DNA of 64,000 bases from Ashinkailepas kermadecensis (taxonomy: Eukaryota > Arthropoda > Thecostraca > Neolepadidae): positions 1-64,000 of the forward strand of contig JAOTOM010004835.1 in NCBI GenBank assembly GCA_034440615.1, in the 5' to 3' direction. Below, one piece after another: positions 54,781 to 64,000 of this stretch. A model generated the notes under the pieces. The model was not told the DNA's origin, did not search any database, and saw only the letters and a list, made by a program, of their open reading frames with translations. The first letter of the stretch is position 1. The number at the start of each line of letters is the position of its first letter. The position numbers and the translations under genes were made by a program.

Positions 54781-55852
54781 AGAAAAAAAACTGATAATGA
54801 ATGTCGTCCGGCCCAACCGACGTGTTTGCACACTTGCTGAGGACAAGGTGCAATTTGTGCATGGTGAACTATTGGTTGTAGTCTTCTGTGTTGTTAGAGT
54901 TCACATTTGTGTTAGAGGCGAGGGTATCCAGACAGTTTACTATAGCGGTGTCGTAAGTGTTGATGCCAGAGACGCTGGCGTAGTGTAGTTTAAAGTGGTC
55001 TACCACCTGTGGGCTAGTAATGTGCTGTCCTTCCACCGTCAGCTGCGGAAAGGGGCCTGATGGTGAGCGTTTCAGGTTGCAGCGCCCAGGTCCTAGATTC
55101 TGCAGGTAGGGGTGAACCTATTTAATTGTTACGCGAAAAACTGCCAACGGTTTTGGGGTGCTGTTCGAATTGTATTTTTTTCGGTTGTTTACCGGCTGTA
55201 TTTTTGGGACCGACTGTATTCTGATAGGTGTGCTTCGCACACATCTTTTGTATTGTTTTGGGCACGGCGCCGGGTGGCGATTGCCCTTGAACAATCAGTG
55301 GTCCACTATGGCCCTAATGCCTTTTTCCTAGGCGTATTACTTTTGTGACTGAGTCTAGTGTTGCTGAGCTAGTGGCCCTGAATATTGTTTCTATTGTGCT
55401 GTTGTGTGAACTTGAAAGGTGGAGGTTCACCTGATCCTCTAATTATAATCCCCCCCGACGAGGCACCATCTTTCCGTGGTGGGGGGGATTGCGTGCCCCA
55501 ATGACCCGGCGACCATCTTACCGGCGAGGGGTGAGACTAAGAGTGCCTCACTCGTCCTTCCATCCATACGCTCCCATTCCAATGCCCATCTCATCTCAAC
55601 ATCCATGTCCTCCACCTGGCCCAGCAACACCGACTCTCCCTATCATGAGCAGGTAGGACAACTTCCCCGGTCCAGCCCTCCAGCTCAGTTTTATCGGGGT
55701 AGTCGCGCTCCTACGGCCCATGCCCCGGGGTTGACGGAGTCCTGGAGGCTGAGGTCTCCCGTCGCACGGTGCTAGTTGTGACGGGGGACCAACACGCCTC
55801 TTTGGTCCTAATATCCCGGAGGGGCGGGCGGGTCCGTAGGGCCCCATACGGG

Positions 55853-56240
55853 CAGTGGCGCACCGGAGGGGGGGCCCAGGGGGCCCGGGCCCCCCCCCCA
55901 TGAGACCAAAGTGCACTTTTGGCCAAAAGTGCCCTTTTGACCGAAAAGTGCCCTCTTGGCCGGAATGTCCCAAATTTAGCCCAAATATCACCTGCCTTAT
56001 CATAAGGCAGGTGATTTTCGGGCTAAATTTGGGACATTCCGGCCAAAAAAATCATTTTTTTTCTAGCAATTTTAAAACAAATTGCTTGCTACCATCCCCT
56101 CCCCCCTCGGTCAACAAACCTTCCAGTGTGCCCCGGGCCGCAAAGTGCCCTTTGGAGCCGGTCAAGTGCCCTTTTTGAGCCGGCCAAGTGCCCTTTTCGG
56201 TCCGGGCCCCCCCCATGACAAAATCTTGGGTGCGCGCCTG
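55853..56240. mobile_element. hAT-type MITE (family 5) in the LINE 5' region, exact TSD
   Basis: It starts CAGTGGCGCACCGG and ends GGGTGCGCGCCTG. It is flanked by exact 8-bp CATACGGG at 55845-55852 and 56241-56248. Removing it restores continuity of the LINE 5' region. The 388-bp interior carries a near-perfect ~45-bp-arm hairpin at 55956-56046 (GGCCGGAATGTCCCAAAT and its complement) and three AAGTGCCCTTT repeats. Confidence 0.93.
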
Positions 56241-56507
56241 CATACGGGCCAAGCGACATGTCGCCTCAGGCCGAAGGTCTGGGCCCTGGCCCAGTGCCTA
56301 CAGGCCTGGCCGGCAGGGGTCAAGTGGTGGGCGGCGCTGGATCCCGGTCGGGGTGGTGAGTCTCTCTCTCCCGGCCGGGCGAAGGCGCCGCCTGCCCCGT
56401 ATAGCTCCTCGGGCGCCTGGCGTCCTCCCGTCCGCGGGGCCCAGGCGTCCCCCCGTTGGGCCCCTGTGTGGTGGGGCGCCCGAGGAGTCGAAACCAACAC
56501 ACACTAC

Positions 56508-58211
56508 ATGGCATCCGCAATACAAAAAACCACTCCTGGTCCCTCTCGTGGTGACCAGACCACTCGCTCACTTGGAGCTGATAGGAGCGTAACTTACTCG
56601 GGAAGCTGCGGAGACCAAGTCTCCCATACACCCCGTATTCTTATCTTTCGCGGACAGACGAAAAATCTCGCCGCTCTTTCCCCCTTTCAAAGACGAGATG
56701 TCTGTGACCGGTTCGGGAAGATCGTTCGTTGTGAAAAGTTGAGGGACGGCTCTTTGGAGGTGGAGTTCGCGTTAGCGAAAGAGGCGGCGAAAGCGTTGCA
56801 GGAATCCGAGTTTGTATACGGTGTAAGAAAGGGTGAAAAGAGGGTGGACGAGATAATGCAAATAAAAATAGAACCGCACCAAACCAAGAACACATCGCGT
56901 GGAGTAATCAATTGTTATGACTTGAGGGACGTGCCAGAGGAGGAGATTGTCGACGGGTTGTGTAAATTTGGAGTGACGGGAGCGAGAAAGATGAAGGTCA
57001 GGAAAGACGCAGAGATGATTACGACAAACAACATCATTTTAACTTTTAACACAACAGACTTACCGTCTGAGATACAAGTAGGTTACCTGCGTGTCAAGGT
57101 ACGTGTGTTTCTTCCCAACCCGATGCGGTGTTTTAAATGCCAGAGGTATGGACACACAAACTCATTTTGCAGGAACCATCCAGCGTGTGGCAGATGCGCT
57201 TCCTCTGAACATGTCACTGAGCAGTGCACCTCCGAGACACCCAACTGTGTGAACTGTGGGCGAGGACAGGTTCCTCATGTTTCTTTTGACCGCTCTTGTC
57301 TGACTTACATCAAGGAAAAGGAGATCATCGCAATTAAACATGCGCGAAAAATAACCTTCCGTGAGGCTAGGGACATATATGACCAGTCTCACACTAAAAC
57401 ATCATATGCGGCGAAATTCAGAACCACCATATCAGTCCCACACCAGATAGAGGGAAGTAAAACCAACGAACTGATCGCACAACTGTGTGCGCTCCTTCGT
57501 TCCTTCGGCGTACCTGTCGCCTCGCCAGCGACACCACACAACCAGATGAGCGAGACACCCCGGGAGGCAGAAAAGCGTGCTGCTTCGCCGTCACCGTCCA
57601 CTGAGGTCGTGACGCCACTGTCACCAGATACAGCTCCGGAGAAATGGCAACGAGTCCAGCGAACCAAGAGGCCCGCCGGACCTTCCGGTAACCACCTGGA
57701 ATCCTTACCCACCACCTCCACCGATCCCACACCAGCCCAGCCCATCCCTACACCATCCAAAACCACCCTTATTCACCCACCCCCACCAACCAGTTCGGAG
57801 GAGCCCGGTGTGACTTCTCGACGGGTACCAGTGGTCGCTCCTCCGGCAACTCGACCATGTCTCACTGTCGAAATCCGCCGGGGTGCGCCCGACATGGGCG
57901 CGTCTGGCCGGTCATCACGGACCAGTTCAAGAGAGTCGTCGCCGAGCTCCCATGTGGGCGGTCAGCCCCCCAGGGCGACACCCCCACCGTCCCCAACTAC
58001 CAGAGCCAGTCCCCAGTGTACCCGAGAGACAGGGAGGATCATGGGCCCGCCGCCCACCCCATCCCACGGGGGCGAGAAAATCGCTCCTTGGCCTTCCCCC
58101 GTGACGGGGCGTAAGCGAGCTCCCCCATGGACACCATCACCGCCCGGTGGGGAACGCCCCAGGTCTCGCCCGAGGGCATCCGACATCACCAAGTCCGCCC
58201 CTCATCTATAG
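56508..58211 (+). CDS. LINE ORF1 protein (Gag-like, three zinc knuckles), 567 aa
   Basis: ORF1 protein binds element RNA and acts as a chaperone in the retrotransposition particle. I chose the ATG at 56508 (CTACATGG context) because the frame upstream runs into the inserted MITE and 5' leader. Residues ~40-190 hold two RRM-like stretches (ILIFRGQTKNLAALSP..., GVINCYDLRDVPEEEIVDGL). Zinc knuckles follow: C208-x2-C-x4-H-x4-C221, C227-x2-C-x4-H-x4-C240 and C247-x2-C-x6-H-x6-C264. A short helix (IKHARKITFREARD) and a long Pro/Ser/Arg-rich tail complete it. The frame is uninterrupted and ORF2 starts 65 nt later. Typical of I-superfamily ORF1. Confidence 0.92.
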   Translation: MASAIQKTTPGPSRGDQTTRSLGADRSVTYSGSCGDQVSHTPRILIFRGQTKNLAALSPFQRRDVCDRFGKIVRCEKLRDGSLEVEFALAKEAAKALQESEFVYGVRKGEKRVDEIMQIKIEPHQTKNTSRGVINCYDLRDVPEEEIVDGLCKFGVTGARKMKVRKDAEMITTNNIILTFNTTDLPSEIQVGYLRVKVRVFLPNPMRCFKCQRYGHTNSFCRNHPACGRCASSEHVTEQCTSETPNCVNCGRGQVPHVSFDRSCLTYIKEKEIIAIKHARKITFREARDIYDQSHTKTSYAAKFRTTISVPHQIEGSKTNELIAQLCALLRSFGVPVASPATPHNQMSETPREAEKRAASPSPSTEVVTPLSPDTAPEKWQRVQRTKRPAGPSGNHLESLPTTSTDPTPAQPIPTPSKTTLIHPPPPTSSEEPGVTSRRVPVVAPPATRPCLTVEIRRGAPDMGASGRSSRTSSRESSPSSHVGGQPPRATPPPSPTTRASPQCTRETGRIMGPPPTPSHGGEKIAPWPSPVTGRKRAPPWTPSPPGGERPRSRPRASDITKSAPHL

Positions 58212-58276
58212 TGTACTGGCGTTGCGTTTTAGCAGCTCCTTTTGTTTTAGTCCCTTCTAGTCACACCTAAACAACT

Positions 58277-61200
58277 ATGTCGTCCCAAGTTTTACAATGG
58301 AACTGCAGAAGTGTGAGGACCAGTCTGGAAGAACTCCAAGTCATGATGAGCGCGCACACTCCTGTAGCGGTATGCCTGCAGGAGACAAAGCTTTTATCCG
58401 GAACCAATCCCGTTTTATTTAAAAGACTACCAGGTTTTTCGAAAAGACAACCAAACAAACACTATTGCACATGGAGGCGTCTTGTTAGCTGTTCACCACA
58501 GTACTGCTGCTCAACCTGTGTCATTGAACACTAAGTTGCAGGCAGTGGCGGCACAAGTATACTTTGGACACCGCTACATCAGCATATGCTCTTTGTACCT
58601 TCCCCCGGGCACACCTGTCTCCTCTGTGGAACTCGTACGACTGCTTGAGAGGCTCCCTCCGCCTGTCCTACTTCTGGGAGATTTTAATGCACATCATACG
58701 ATTTGGGGATGTGCTTCCAGCAACGCACGTGGTCGACGCCTCGAGCGGTTTTTCCTCGACGAGTCATTGTGCATTTTAAATACAGGTGCACACACCCATA
58801 TAACATTCCCGTCAGGGAGCACTTCCGCGCTCGACCTCAGTGTGGCCAGTCCGCGCTTGGCACAGCTTCTCGACTGGTCAGTCGACTCAGACCCCAGAGG
58901 CAGTGACCACCTTCCAGTATGGCTTCAATTTACACATGGCACCATCCTTGGAACAAGGCCAATCCGATGGAAGCTTCAGAACGTTGATTGGGTGGAATTT
59001 GCAGCACGACTCGAAGATGCTTTTAATCTGTACTATAATAGTCTTACTGTGTCTGTAGAGGATTTTACATCTCTACTTTTGGATTGTGCCACAGGATGCA
59101 TCCCACGCACCACTGGGAAGCCCAGACGTGCACCGGTACCGTGGTGGAATGATAAATGCCGAGAGACTATTCGTGCCCGTCGACGCGCCTTCAGAAAATT
59201 TGACCGTGACAGTACCACAGCCAATTTGGTCTCCTTCCAAAAAGCAAGGGCGGCTGCACGGCGTGCGGTACGCGAAGCCAAGAGGGCGTCATGGCGACAG
59301 TATGTGAGCACGCTGAACCGCTCCACCCCTGCTAGATTTGTATGGTCCCAGATAAAGCGAATATCCGGACGGTCTCGCTCAACACCACTCCCTGTTTTGC
59401 ACGTCGGTGGCGATATAATCGCTGATCCCCTCGACGTAGCAAACACCATCGCAAAAGCTCTCGCTGACCGAAGCCTGAGCTGCGATCTGAACGCCAGTTT
59501 TAGGCAACATAGAGTTCAGTGCGAAGCCTCACCCATCGACTTTACCACCCCTGAGAAACACGCCTATAACAAACCATTCACGATGGCCGAACTCACGTCC
59601 AAAATAGCTACACTACGCTGCGTATCTGAGGGACCCGACAGTGTCCACAATGAAATGCTGAGGCATCTCCCACCAAACGCACTCGCAGCACTTCTGTCAT
59701 GCTTTAACTCTCTTTGGAAGAGCGGTGGGTTTCCGTCTTCTTGGCGAGAAGCCACTGTTATCCCCGTACTGAAGCCCAACAAGACCGGCTCTGACCCTCT
59801 GCACTATCGACCAATCTCTCTGACTTCATGTCTTTGCAAACTGATGGAGAGGATGGTGAATGCGCGCCTCATGTGGTTCTTAGACGACCAGAACTTCTTC
59901 ACTAACGCCCAGTCTGGATTTAGAAAGAACAGGTCTACGGTTGACCATCTTTTAACACTCGACACTGTGATTCGTACTAGTTTCAAGGAAAAACGGCATC
60001 TAGGAGCAGTGTTTTTCGATATTGAAGGCGCCTATGACACAACATGGAGACACGGCATCCTTATGAAACTCTGTGGGTGTGGTGTGCGTGGCGCTATGGG
60101 ACGTTTCCTGCAGAATTTTCTAACGGATCGGACATTCCGCGTCCGTGTAGGAAGCACAATGTCGGAACGGCTGACACAAGTCAACGGAGTGCCCCAGGGA
60201 AGTGTCTTGAGTGTTGCCTTGTTCGCGTTGACCATCAACGACATTGGAGATGACTTGCCCGGCGGTGTCGGTAGGTCTCTTTTTGTCGACGATGTAGCAA
60301 TTTGGTGCTCCGCCTCACGTCCGTCTTCTATGGAGAGACAGCTGCAGCTCGCTGTATCCCGTTTAGAGAAATGGAGTAGCATGAACGGCTTCCGCTTTTC
60401 TACTCATAAAACTGTTGGAGTGCATTTCTGTCGCCGCCGCACCTGTCAAGATCCGACAGTTCACTTCTATGGAGACCAGATCCCTTTTCAGCCATCAGCG
60501 AAGTTTCTAGGTGTTTTATTTGATTCCCGACTCACGTACAAGAACCACCTGACAACGCTGCGGGACAAGTGCTGGAAAACATTGAATATTATGAAGTGTG
60601 TCGCCCGCACTACTTATGGTGTAGACAGGTCTACACTTTTACTCTTGTACCGATCGCTCATTCGCTCGAAACTCGACTATGGCTGTTTTGTCTATGGCTG
60701 TGCCAGTGCATCCAACAAACGCATTCTCGATACTGTACATCATGCTGCCTTGCGCGTAGCCACAGGAACGTTCCGCACCTCTCCGACAGCAAGCCTTCTG
60801 GCAGATGCTAATGAAGCACCGCTCGCCCTGAGACGGGATAAACTGGGACTACGGTATGCCTGCAGGGTCAGACAGTCGCCCATGAATCCGGCATACAATG
60901 CCCTGTTCGGACACCGTACGCTGGCGCTGTTTCGCGTTACACGTCGGAATGTTCTGCCTCCGTTCTGTGTGCGGGTACGTGAGCTGGTGGAAGGGAGCGG
61001 TATTCAGATGCGCAGCATTCGAAGGATGGTACCGCTGCCAGTTCCCCCTTGGGAATTGGTACAGCCGTCAGTGGACACGACACTGTCTGTGACCCCTAAG
61101 GACGAACTTATCCCAGAATTGTTTCGGATGAAAGCCCTTGAACACCTTGACATCTACCATACATGTACTGCCACTTACACCGACGGGTCAAAAACGGCTG

Positions 61201-62002
61201 ATGGTGTAGGTTGTGCCTTTGTAAGCGGAGCCACGACCAGATCGTTTACACTGCCTCCTAACGCATCGGTTTACACGGCGGAACTCATGGCAATTGCGAG
61301 GGCCTTGTCCTTCATCGAAGTAGGGAACGATGCCGACCACGTCATACTTTCAGACTCTTTGAGTAGCCTTTGTGCAATAAATACCTTTCATCCGCATGAC
61401 CCTATCGTGCAAGACGTTTTACTGCGCCTAACTAAGCTCACGCGAGGGGGGAAAATATAACCCTCTGTTGGATACCCAGTCATGTTGGAATAGCGGGGAA
61501 TGAGTTGGCTGACCAATCAGAAAAGCGTGCTGCGCGGAGCCGATACACCCGTGTGTTGTCTCTCCCAGCAGCACACCTCGGCCAGACAATCAATGTGTTT
61601 TTCCAGGAAAAGTGGCAACAACTTTGGGACACAAATGACGAAAGTAAACTGAGAAACATCAAGCCAAGTCTGGGGCGTTGGGAGTCATCATTCAGAGTTT
61701 CACGAAAGGAGGAGGTGGTGCTTGCCAGGATGCGGATTGGACACACCTATGCCACCCACGGCTACCTACTGCGGAATGAGGAGAGACCAATTTGTATTCG
61801 TTGTGATATCCCACTAACAGTGCGACATGTTCTTAAGGTGTGCCCTCGTTTCTCAGCCCAACGACGACGTTACTTTGGAAGAGAGGTGTCCACGCTGACG
61901 ATGTCAAATATTATAGGTGATGAGTCACGTGTGGTTCAGAGCGGACGACTATTCGAGTTTCTCTCACAAATACCATTTGCTGTCATCTATCCAGGGAGGT
62001 AA
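58277..62002 (+). pseudogene. LINE ORF2: endonuclease-RT-RNase H polyprotein with two frameshifts
   Basis: It starts at the ATG at 58277. The endonuclease opens with LQWNCRSVRTSLEELQ and CLQETKL. The frame then shifts in a T/A-rich run at about 58411-58422 and continues with FRKDNQTNTIAHGGVLLAV, LLLGDFNAHHTIWG and GSDHLPVW. The RT has VIPVLKPNKTGSDP, NAQSGFRKNRSTVDHLL, AVFFDIEGAYDT, GVPQGSVLSVALF and FVDDVAIWC, so catalytic Asp residues are present. RNase H has YTDGSKTADG, YTAELMAIARAL, LSDSLSSL and, after a second shift in the G6A4 run at 61446-61455, IPSHVGIAGNELAD. A C-x2-C-x7-H-x4-C motif (CIRCDIPLTVRHVLKVC) lies near the end. About 1240 codons in total. The shifts are +1 then -1, both at homopolymers, so assembly error is possible. 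Confidence 0.93.
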
Positions 62003-62169
62003 AGGCATTGCACTGGTTTGGGCATGGTGAATTCACCCTACATTTGGAAGTAAAACTGGCCAGAACCTGAAACCTAGGTAGGAAGGAACACTGTTATGGG
62101 CGCTATATGATCAACATGGTCGACGCGCCCTAAAGCCCAAATAACTAACTAACTAACGATCGTCTAATT

Positions 62170-63160
62170 TTCTCCTGTGCGCTCTTTTCAAGCTCGAAGA
62201 TGGTCTGAATAATTAAGTGTAGTGAAAAACGCTCTAAGCACAGCTAGTAATAGTTTTTGTTGTAGGAACCCTGCTTTAAAGTCTTTTAATTTGCTCGAAA
62301 GACCACCGGTATTCCACTCTGGAGGAAGAAACCCATTACCGAACGTGATTAGTGTCTGTTGTGTTTCTACACTGTGGTGATGTCGGTGTCGTGTTGGATC
62401 CGCGGCAGACAGTCTGGTTGTCGGGTTCGGCGGTAGCGCAGGAAGTGGTATGGGGGAGATGGTAACCGTGTGCTTGTGGGCGGTCTGTGTAGTGGCTGAG
62501 ATGGCCTTGGTTTGGGCCGGGGGCCGGGGCCCCGGGGAGGGAGTGCTGGGAAGGTGTCAGGGTGGTGGGGTGGACACTGACCGGTCGGGGGCAGGTTGGA
62601 GAAGGGCTACAGCCAGGTCCTGTGAGGGATGGGGTGCCGGTGAAGGAGGGATGGGTGCCAGGACTGGGTCTGAGGACTGAGTGTCCTCTGTTGGGGGGCC
62701 AAGTCTGGGGTGGGTGGGTTCGGTAAGAGACCGTGTCCGAGGTGAGGTTCGTCCGAGCCAGGTGGGCGACTGGCTGTTCTCTGGGGAGGGGGGATGTGGG
62801 AGGATGCCCGGTCCGCTCTCTGGGGAGTAGTAGGGTGCGGTGAAGTTACGTTGAGGATGGGTGGGGCGTTGAGGTGAGAGGTGTGCTGGACTCCGGGAGT
62901 CGGCTGCTGGCGGGTGGGTTGGAGCTGGCTTCGGTGTGGGTCTCTGAGGTAAATGAAGTGCAACTGCGGTGGCGCGGTTTGTGAGGGTGTGGCTTTGGAG
63001 GTGGAGGTGGGAGGGTTGTTGGGCAGGTGTTGGCGTGCTATGGTGTGTGGCACGCTCTGAGCTGCCGCACACCGACACACGTCACTCGAATGCCGATTTG
63101 GGGAAATCAGGGTCGGTGGCGGGACGTGGCCCTGACTGGACGGGCCCTCTGTCTTTTAAA
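62170..63160 (-). mobile_element. LINE fragment: Pro-rich ORF1 tail and start of endonuclease
   Basis: The minus frame 63078-62560 encodes ~173 residues rich in Pro, Ser, Thr and Arg, like the ORF1 tail of the neighbouring LINE but not alignable by eye. About 250 nt further on the minus strand reads EWNTGGLSSKLKDFKA, resembling the start of an I-type endonuclease (QWN..GL..KL.EF). The order ORF1 tail then endonuclease start fits a second, opposite-strand LINE cut off by the 3' end of the complete one. Confidence 0.45.
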
Positions 63161-63901
63161 CACGGCCTCAGCCCCCCCACACACACTTCACTCTTCCCTC
63201 TGGTGTTCCATCCGCGATGGGTATGAGTCTTGCAAGCCCTTCCCTGGCGCACTGTGTGACGTGGTCAGCTTCTGACGCACGTGGTAGCGACCAGCGCCCC
63301 ATTTGTTGTGGAATTCCACGACCGCGTGGTGCTTGGCTGCATACCTCAACAGTGCAAGGTAAAGAACGCATTTTTGCATGTGATGGTATTCATGGAGCAC
63401 AATTCCATCTTGTTTACAAACCTTGACTGGGGGACACTACCTATATCATTTATTTGCATTCCGCACAGAAGCATGCCCAGAAGATGCCTTGATCAATCCA
63501 ATAGCTCGGTTTGCTTGTTGGAATGTGCAAGAATGTTTCAGACTCAGCATGGGGGCGAGTGGGGCAATATGTGTATTTGTTGATGAGCTGCTCACTTCTT
63601 TTATGAACGGAAATCCCATGATAACCTGATTAGGACTCGGGTATCAGCAATGTAGACAGTTAACTGTGACGATCAGCCGTGTGTAACTGAGCAGAAGGTG
63701 GATGTGCAGATATCAGCTGACTGTAGCTGCGCCAGCGCCTGTGGCAAATTGGATACTGTGCGTAATCTGGTATACACAGAATGAATACCCAAAAAGTGAG
63801 GAGTAAACATTTAGAGCTATGTGATATTCAAGCGAAGCTACTCAGTATGTGTAGTTTGCCTATTTTTGCTCATCTGGCGCCATCAAGTCGAAAAAAGTAT
63901 G
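63161..63901. other. No recognisable gene
   Basis: Short frames only; no repeat or domain recognised. Confidence 0.5.
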
Positions 63902-64000
63902 GGGTGCCGGTAGCTCAGCGGTTAAGCTGAGCGCCTGGCACGCCAGAGGTCCGGGATTCGATTCCTCGCGGTGTCCGCCATTCCTGCCAGGGTGAGAGAC
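63902..64000 (+). mobile_element. tRNA-derived SINE (type B), cut by the window end
   Basis: GGTGCCGGTAGCTCAGCGG (A box TAGCTCAGCGG), then GGCACGCCAGAGGTCCGGGA and TTCGATTCCTCGCGG (B box), then CCAGGGTGAGAGAC. It matches the reverse complement of 41278-41392. The arm pairing is wrong for a functional tRNA. Confidence 0.8.

Larger units (their letters stand above)
52400..55350 (-). mobile_element. Heavily decayed I-type LINE, minus strand
   Basis: On the minus strand, in order: an endonuclease-RT linker piece (about 55250-55100); LTVEGQHITSPQVVDHF and FTMHKLHLVLSKCANTSVGP (about 55060-54800); an unexplained insert (54130-54780); VVIPLPKPHKDRS, SKLVERMVNS and DEFQCGFQRQKSTTDNP (54020-53820); LADDIAIW (about 53540); the RNase H end LRIPGHANIPENEEADRLAK (about 52810-52745); and a C-terminal CDACNTLQICHILLD (about 52540). 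These align in order with the LINE at 58.3-62.0 kb. Many stops and frameshifts are present. Confidence 0.82.
55690..62157 (+). mobile_element. Nearly complete I-superfamily LINE
   Basis: Layout: 5' region from about 55690 (TATCGGGGTAGTCGCG), interrupted by a hAT MITE; ORF1 at 56508-58211; a 65-nt gap; ORF2 at 58277-62002 with endonuclease, RT, RNase H and a terminal CCHC; and a short 3' UTR ending GCGCCCTAAAGCCCAAATAA followed by (CTAA)n at about 62140-62157. Two-ORF structure, three ORF1 zinc knuckles and an RNase H domain place it in the I superfamily; the exact clade cannot be decided by eye. ORF1 is intact and ORF2 has only two single-base shifts, so the copy is young. Confidence 0.93.

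Noticed and set aside
56082..56507. Extended N-terminus of ORF1 (frame open from 56082)
   Set aside because: That part crosses the hAT MITE and the LINE 5' leader, and begins at a TTG. The ATG at 56508 fits the family better.

Overview
The window reads as a repeat-rich arthropod (possibly crustacean) nuclear segment. Evidence: GT-AG introns, RNase H-bearing I-type LINEs, CR1 LINEs, Ty3/gypsy debris, tRNA-derived SINEs, many hAT MITEs with 8-bp target duplications, and a degenerate TTAGG-type telomere-like tract near 14.3 kb. There are no bacterial operons, CRISPR arrays or intact cellular genes. The taxon is inferred, not proven.

Layout. 0-2.3 kb: AT-rich, featureless. 2.3-21.5 kb: a THAP-type zinc-finger first exon (2584-2652), then a mosaic of DNA-transposon debris. 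This holds several hAT MITE groups, two TTAA-flanked elements (the second at 25.2 kb), a 222-bp-arm inverted-repeat element, a palindromic MITE, and an inverted duplication linking 5.0-7.4 kb with 19.5-20.5 kb. 22-29 kb: a Ty3/gypsy Gag remnant split by a CR1 insertion, then a spliced but frameshifted gene copy (27.0-28.3 kb) that runs into a gypsy RT fragment. 29.9-33.7 kb: a 3.8-kb directional minisatellite that changes unit along its length and ends in a 21-bp array. 34-37 kb: foldback DNA, MITEs, and a minus-strand two-exon gene fragment whose first visible exon was broken by a 53-bp minisatellite. 38.6-46.8 kb: six or more further minisatellites (units 53/54, 70, 45, 33 and 93 bp). Around them lie a Tyr/Arg-rich exon (41626-41804) and its phase-matched terminal exon (45869-45911), separated by a 4.06-kb intron filled with satellites and SINEs.

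47.5-63.2 kb: a LINE graveyard with one young element. In order: a CR1 copy (-); an I-type 3' half (+) with a SINE nested in its RNase H domain; an I-type 5' fragment (+); a long degenerate I-type copy (-); an almost complete I-type LINE at 55.7-62.16 kb (+), with intact ORF1 and an ORF2 broken only by two single-base, homopolymer-associated frameshifts; and an ORF1/endonuclease fragment (-). The young LINE carries a hAT MITE with perfect TSDs in its 5' region.

How it fits together. The I-type LINE probably supplies the machinery that moves the tRNA-derived SINEs, because their 3' tails resemble each other. The MITEs are non-autonomous and need hAT (or TTAA-specific) transposases that are absent here. 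The only candidate host genes are the THAP exon, the minus-strand exons at 35.6-36.3 kb, the Tyr-rich exons at 41.6/45.9 kb and the pseudogene at 27 kb. No alignment, codon statistic or database search could be run. Family names rest on motif recognition.
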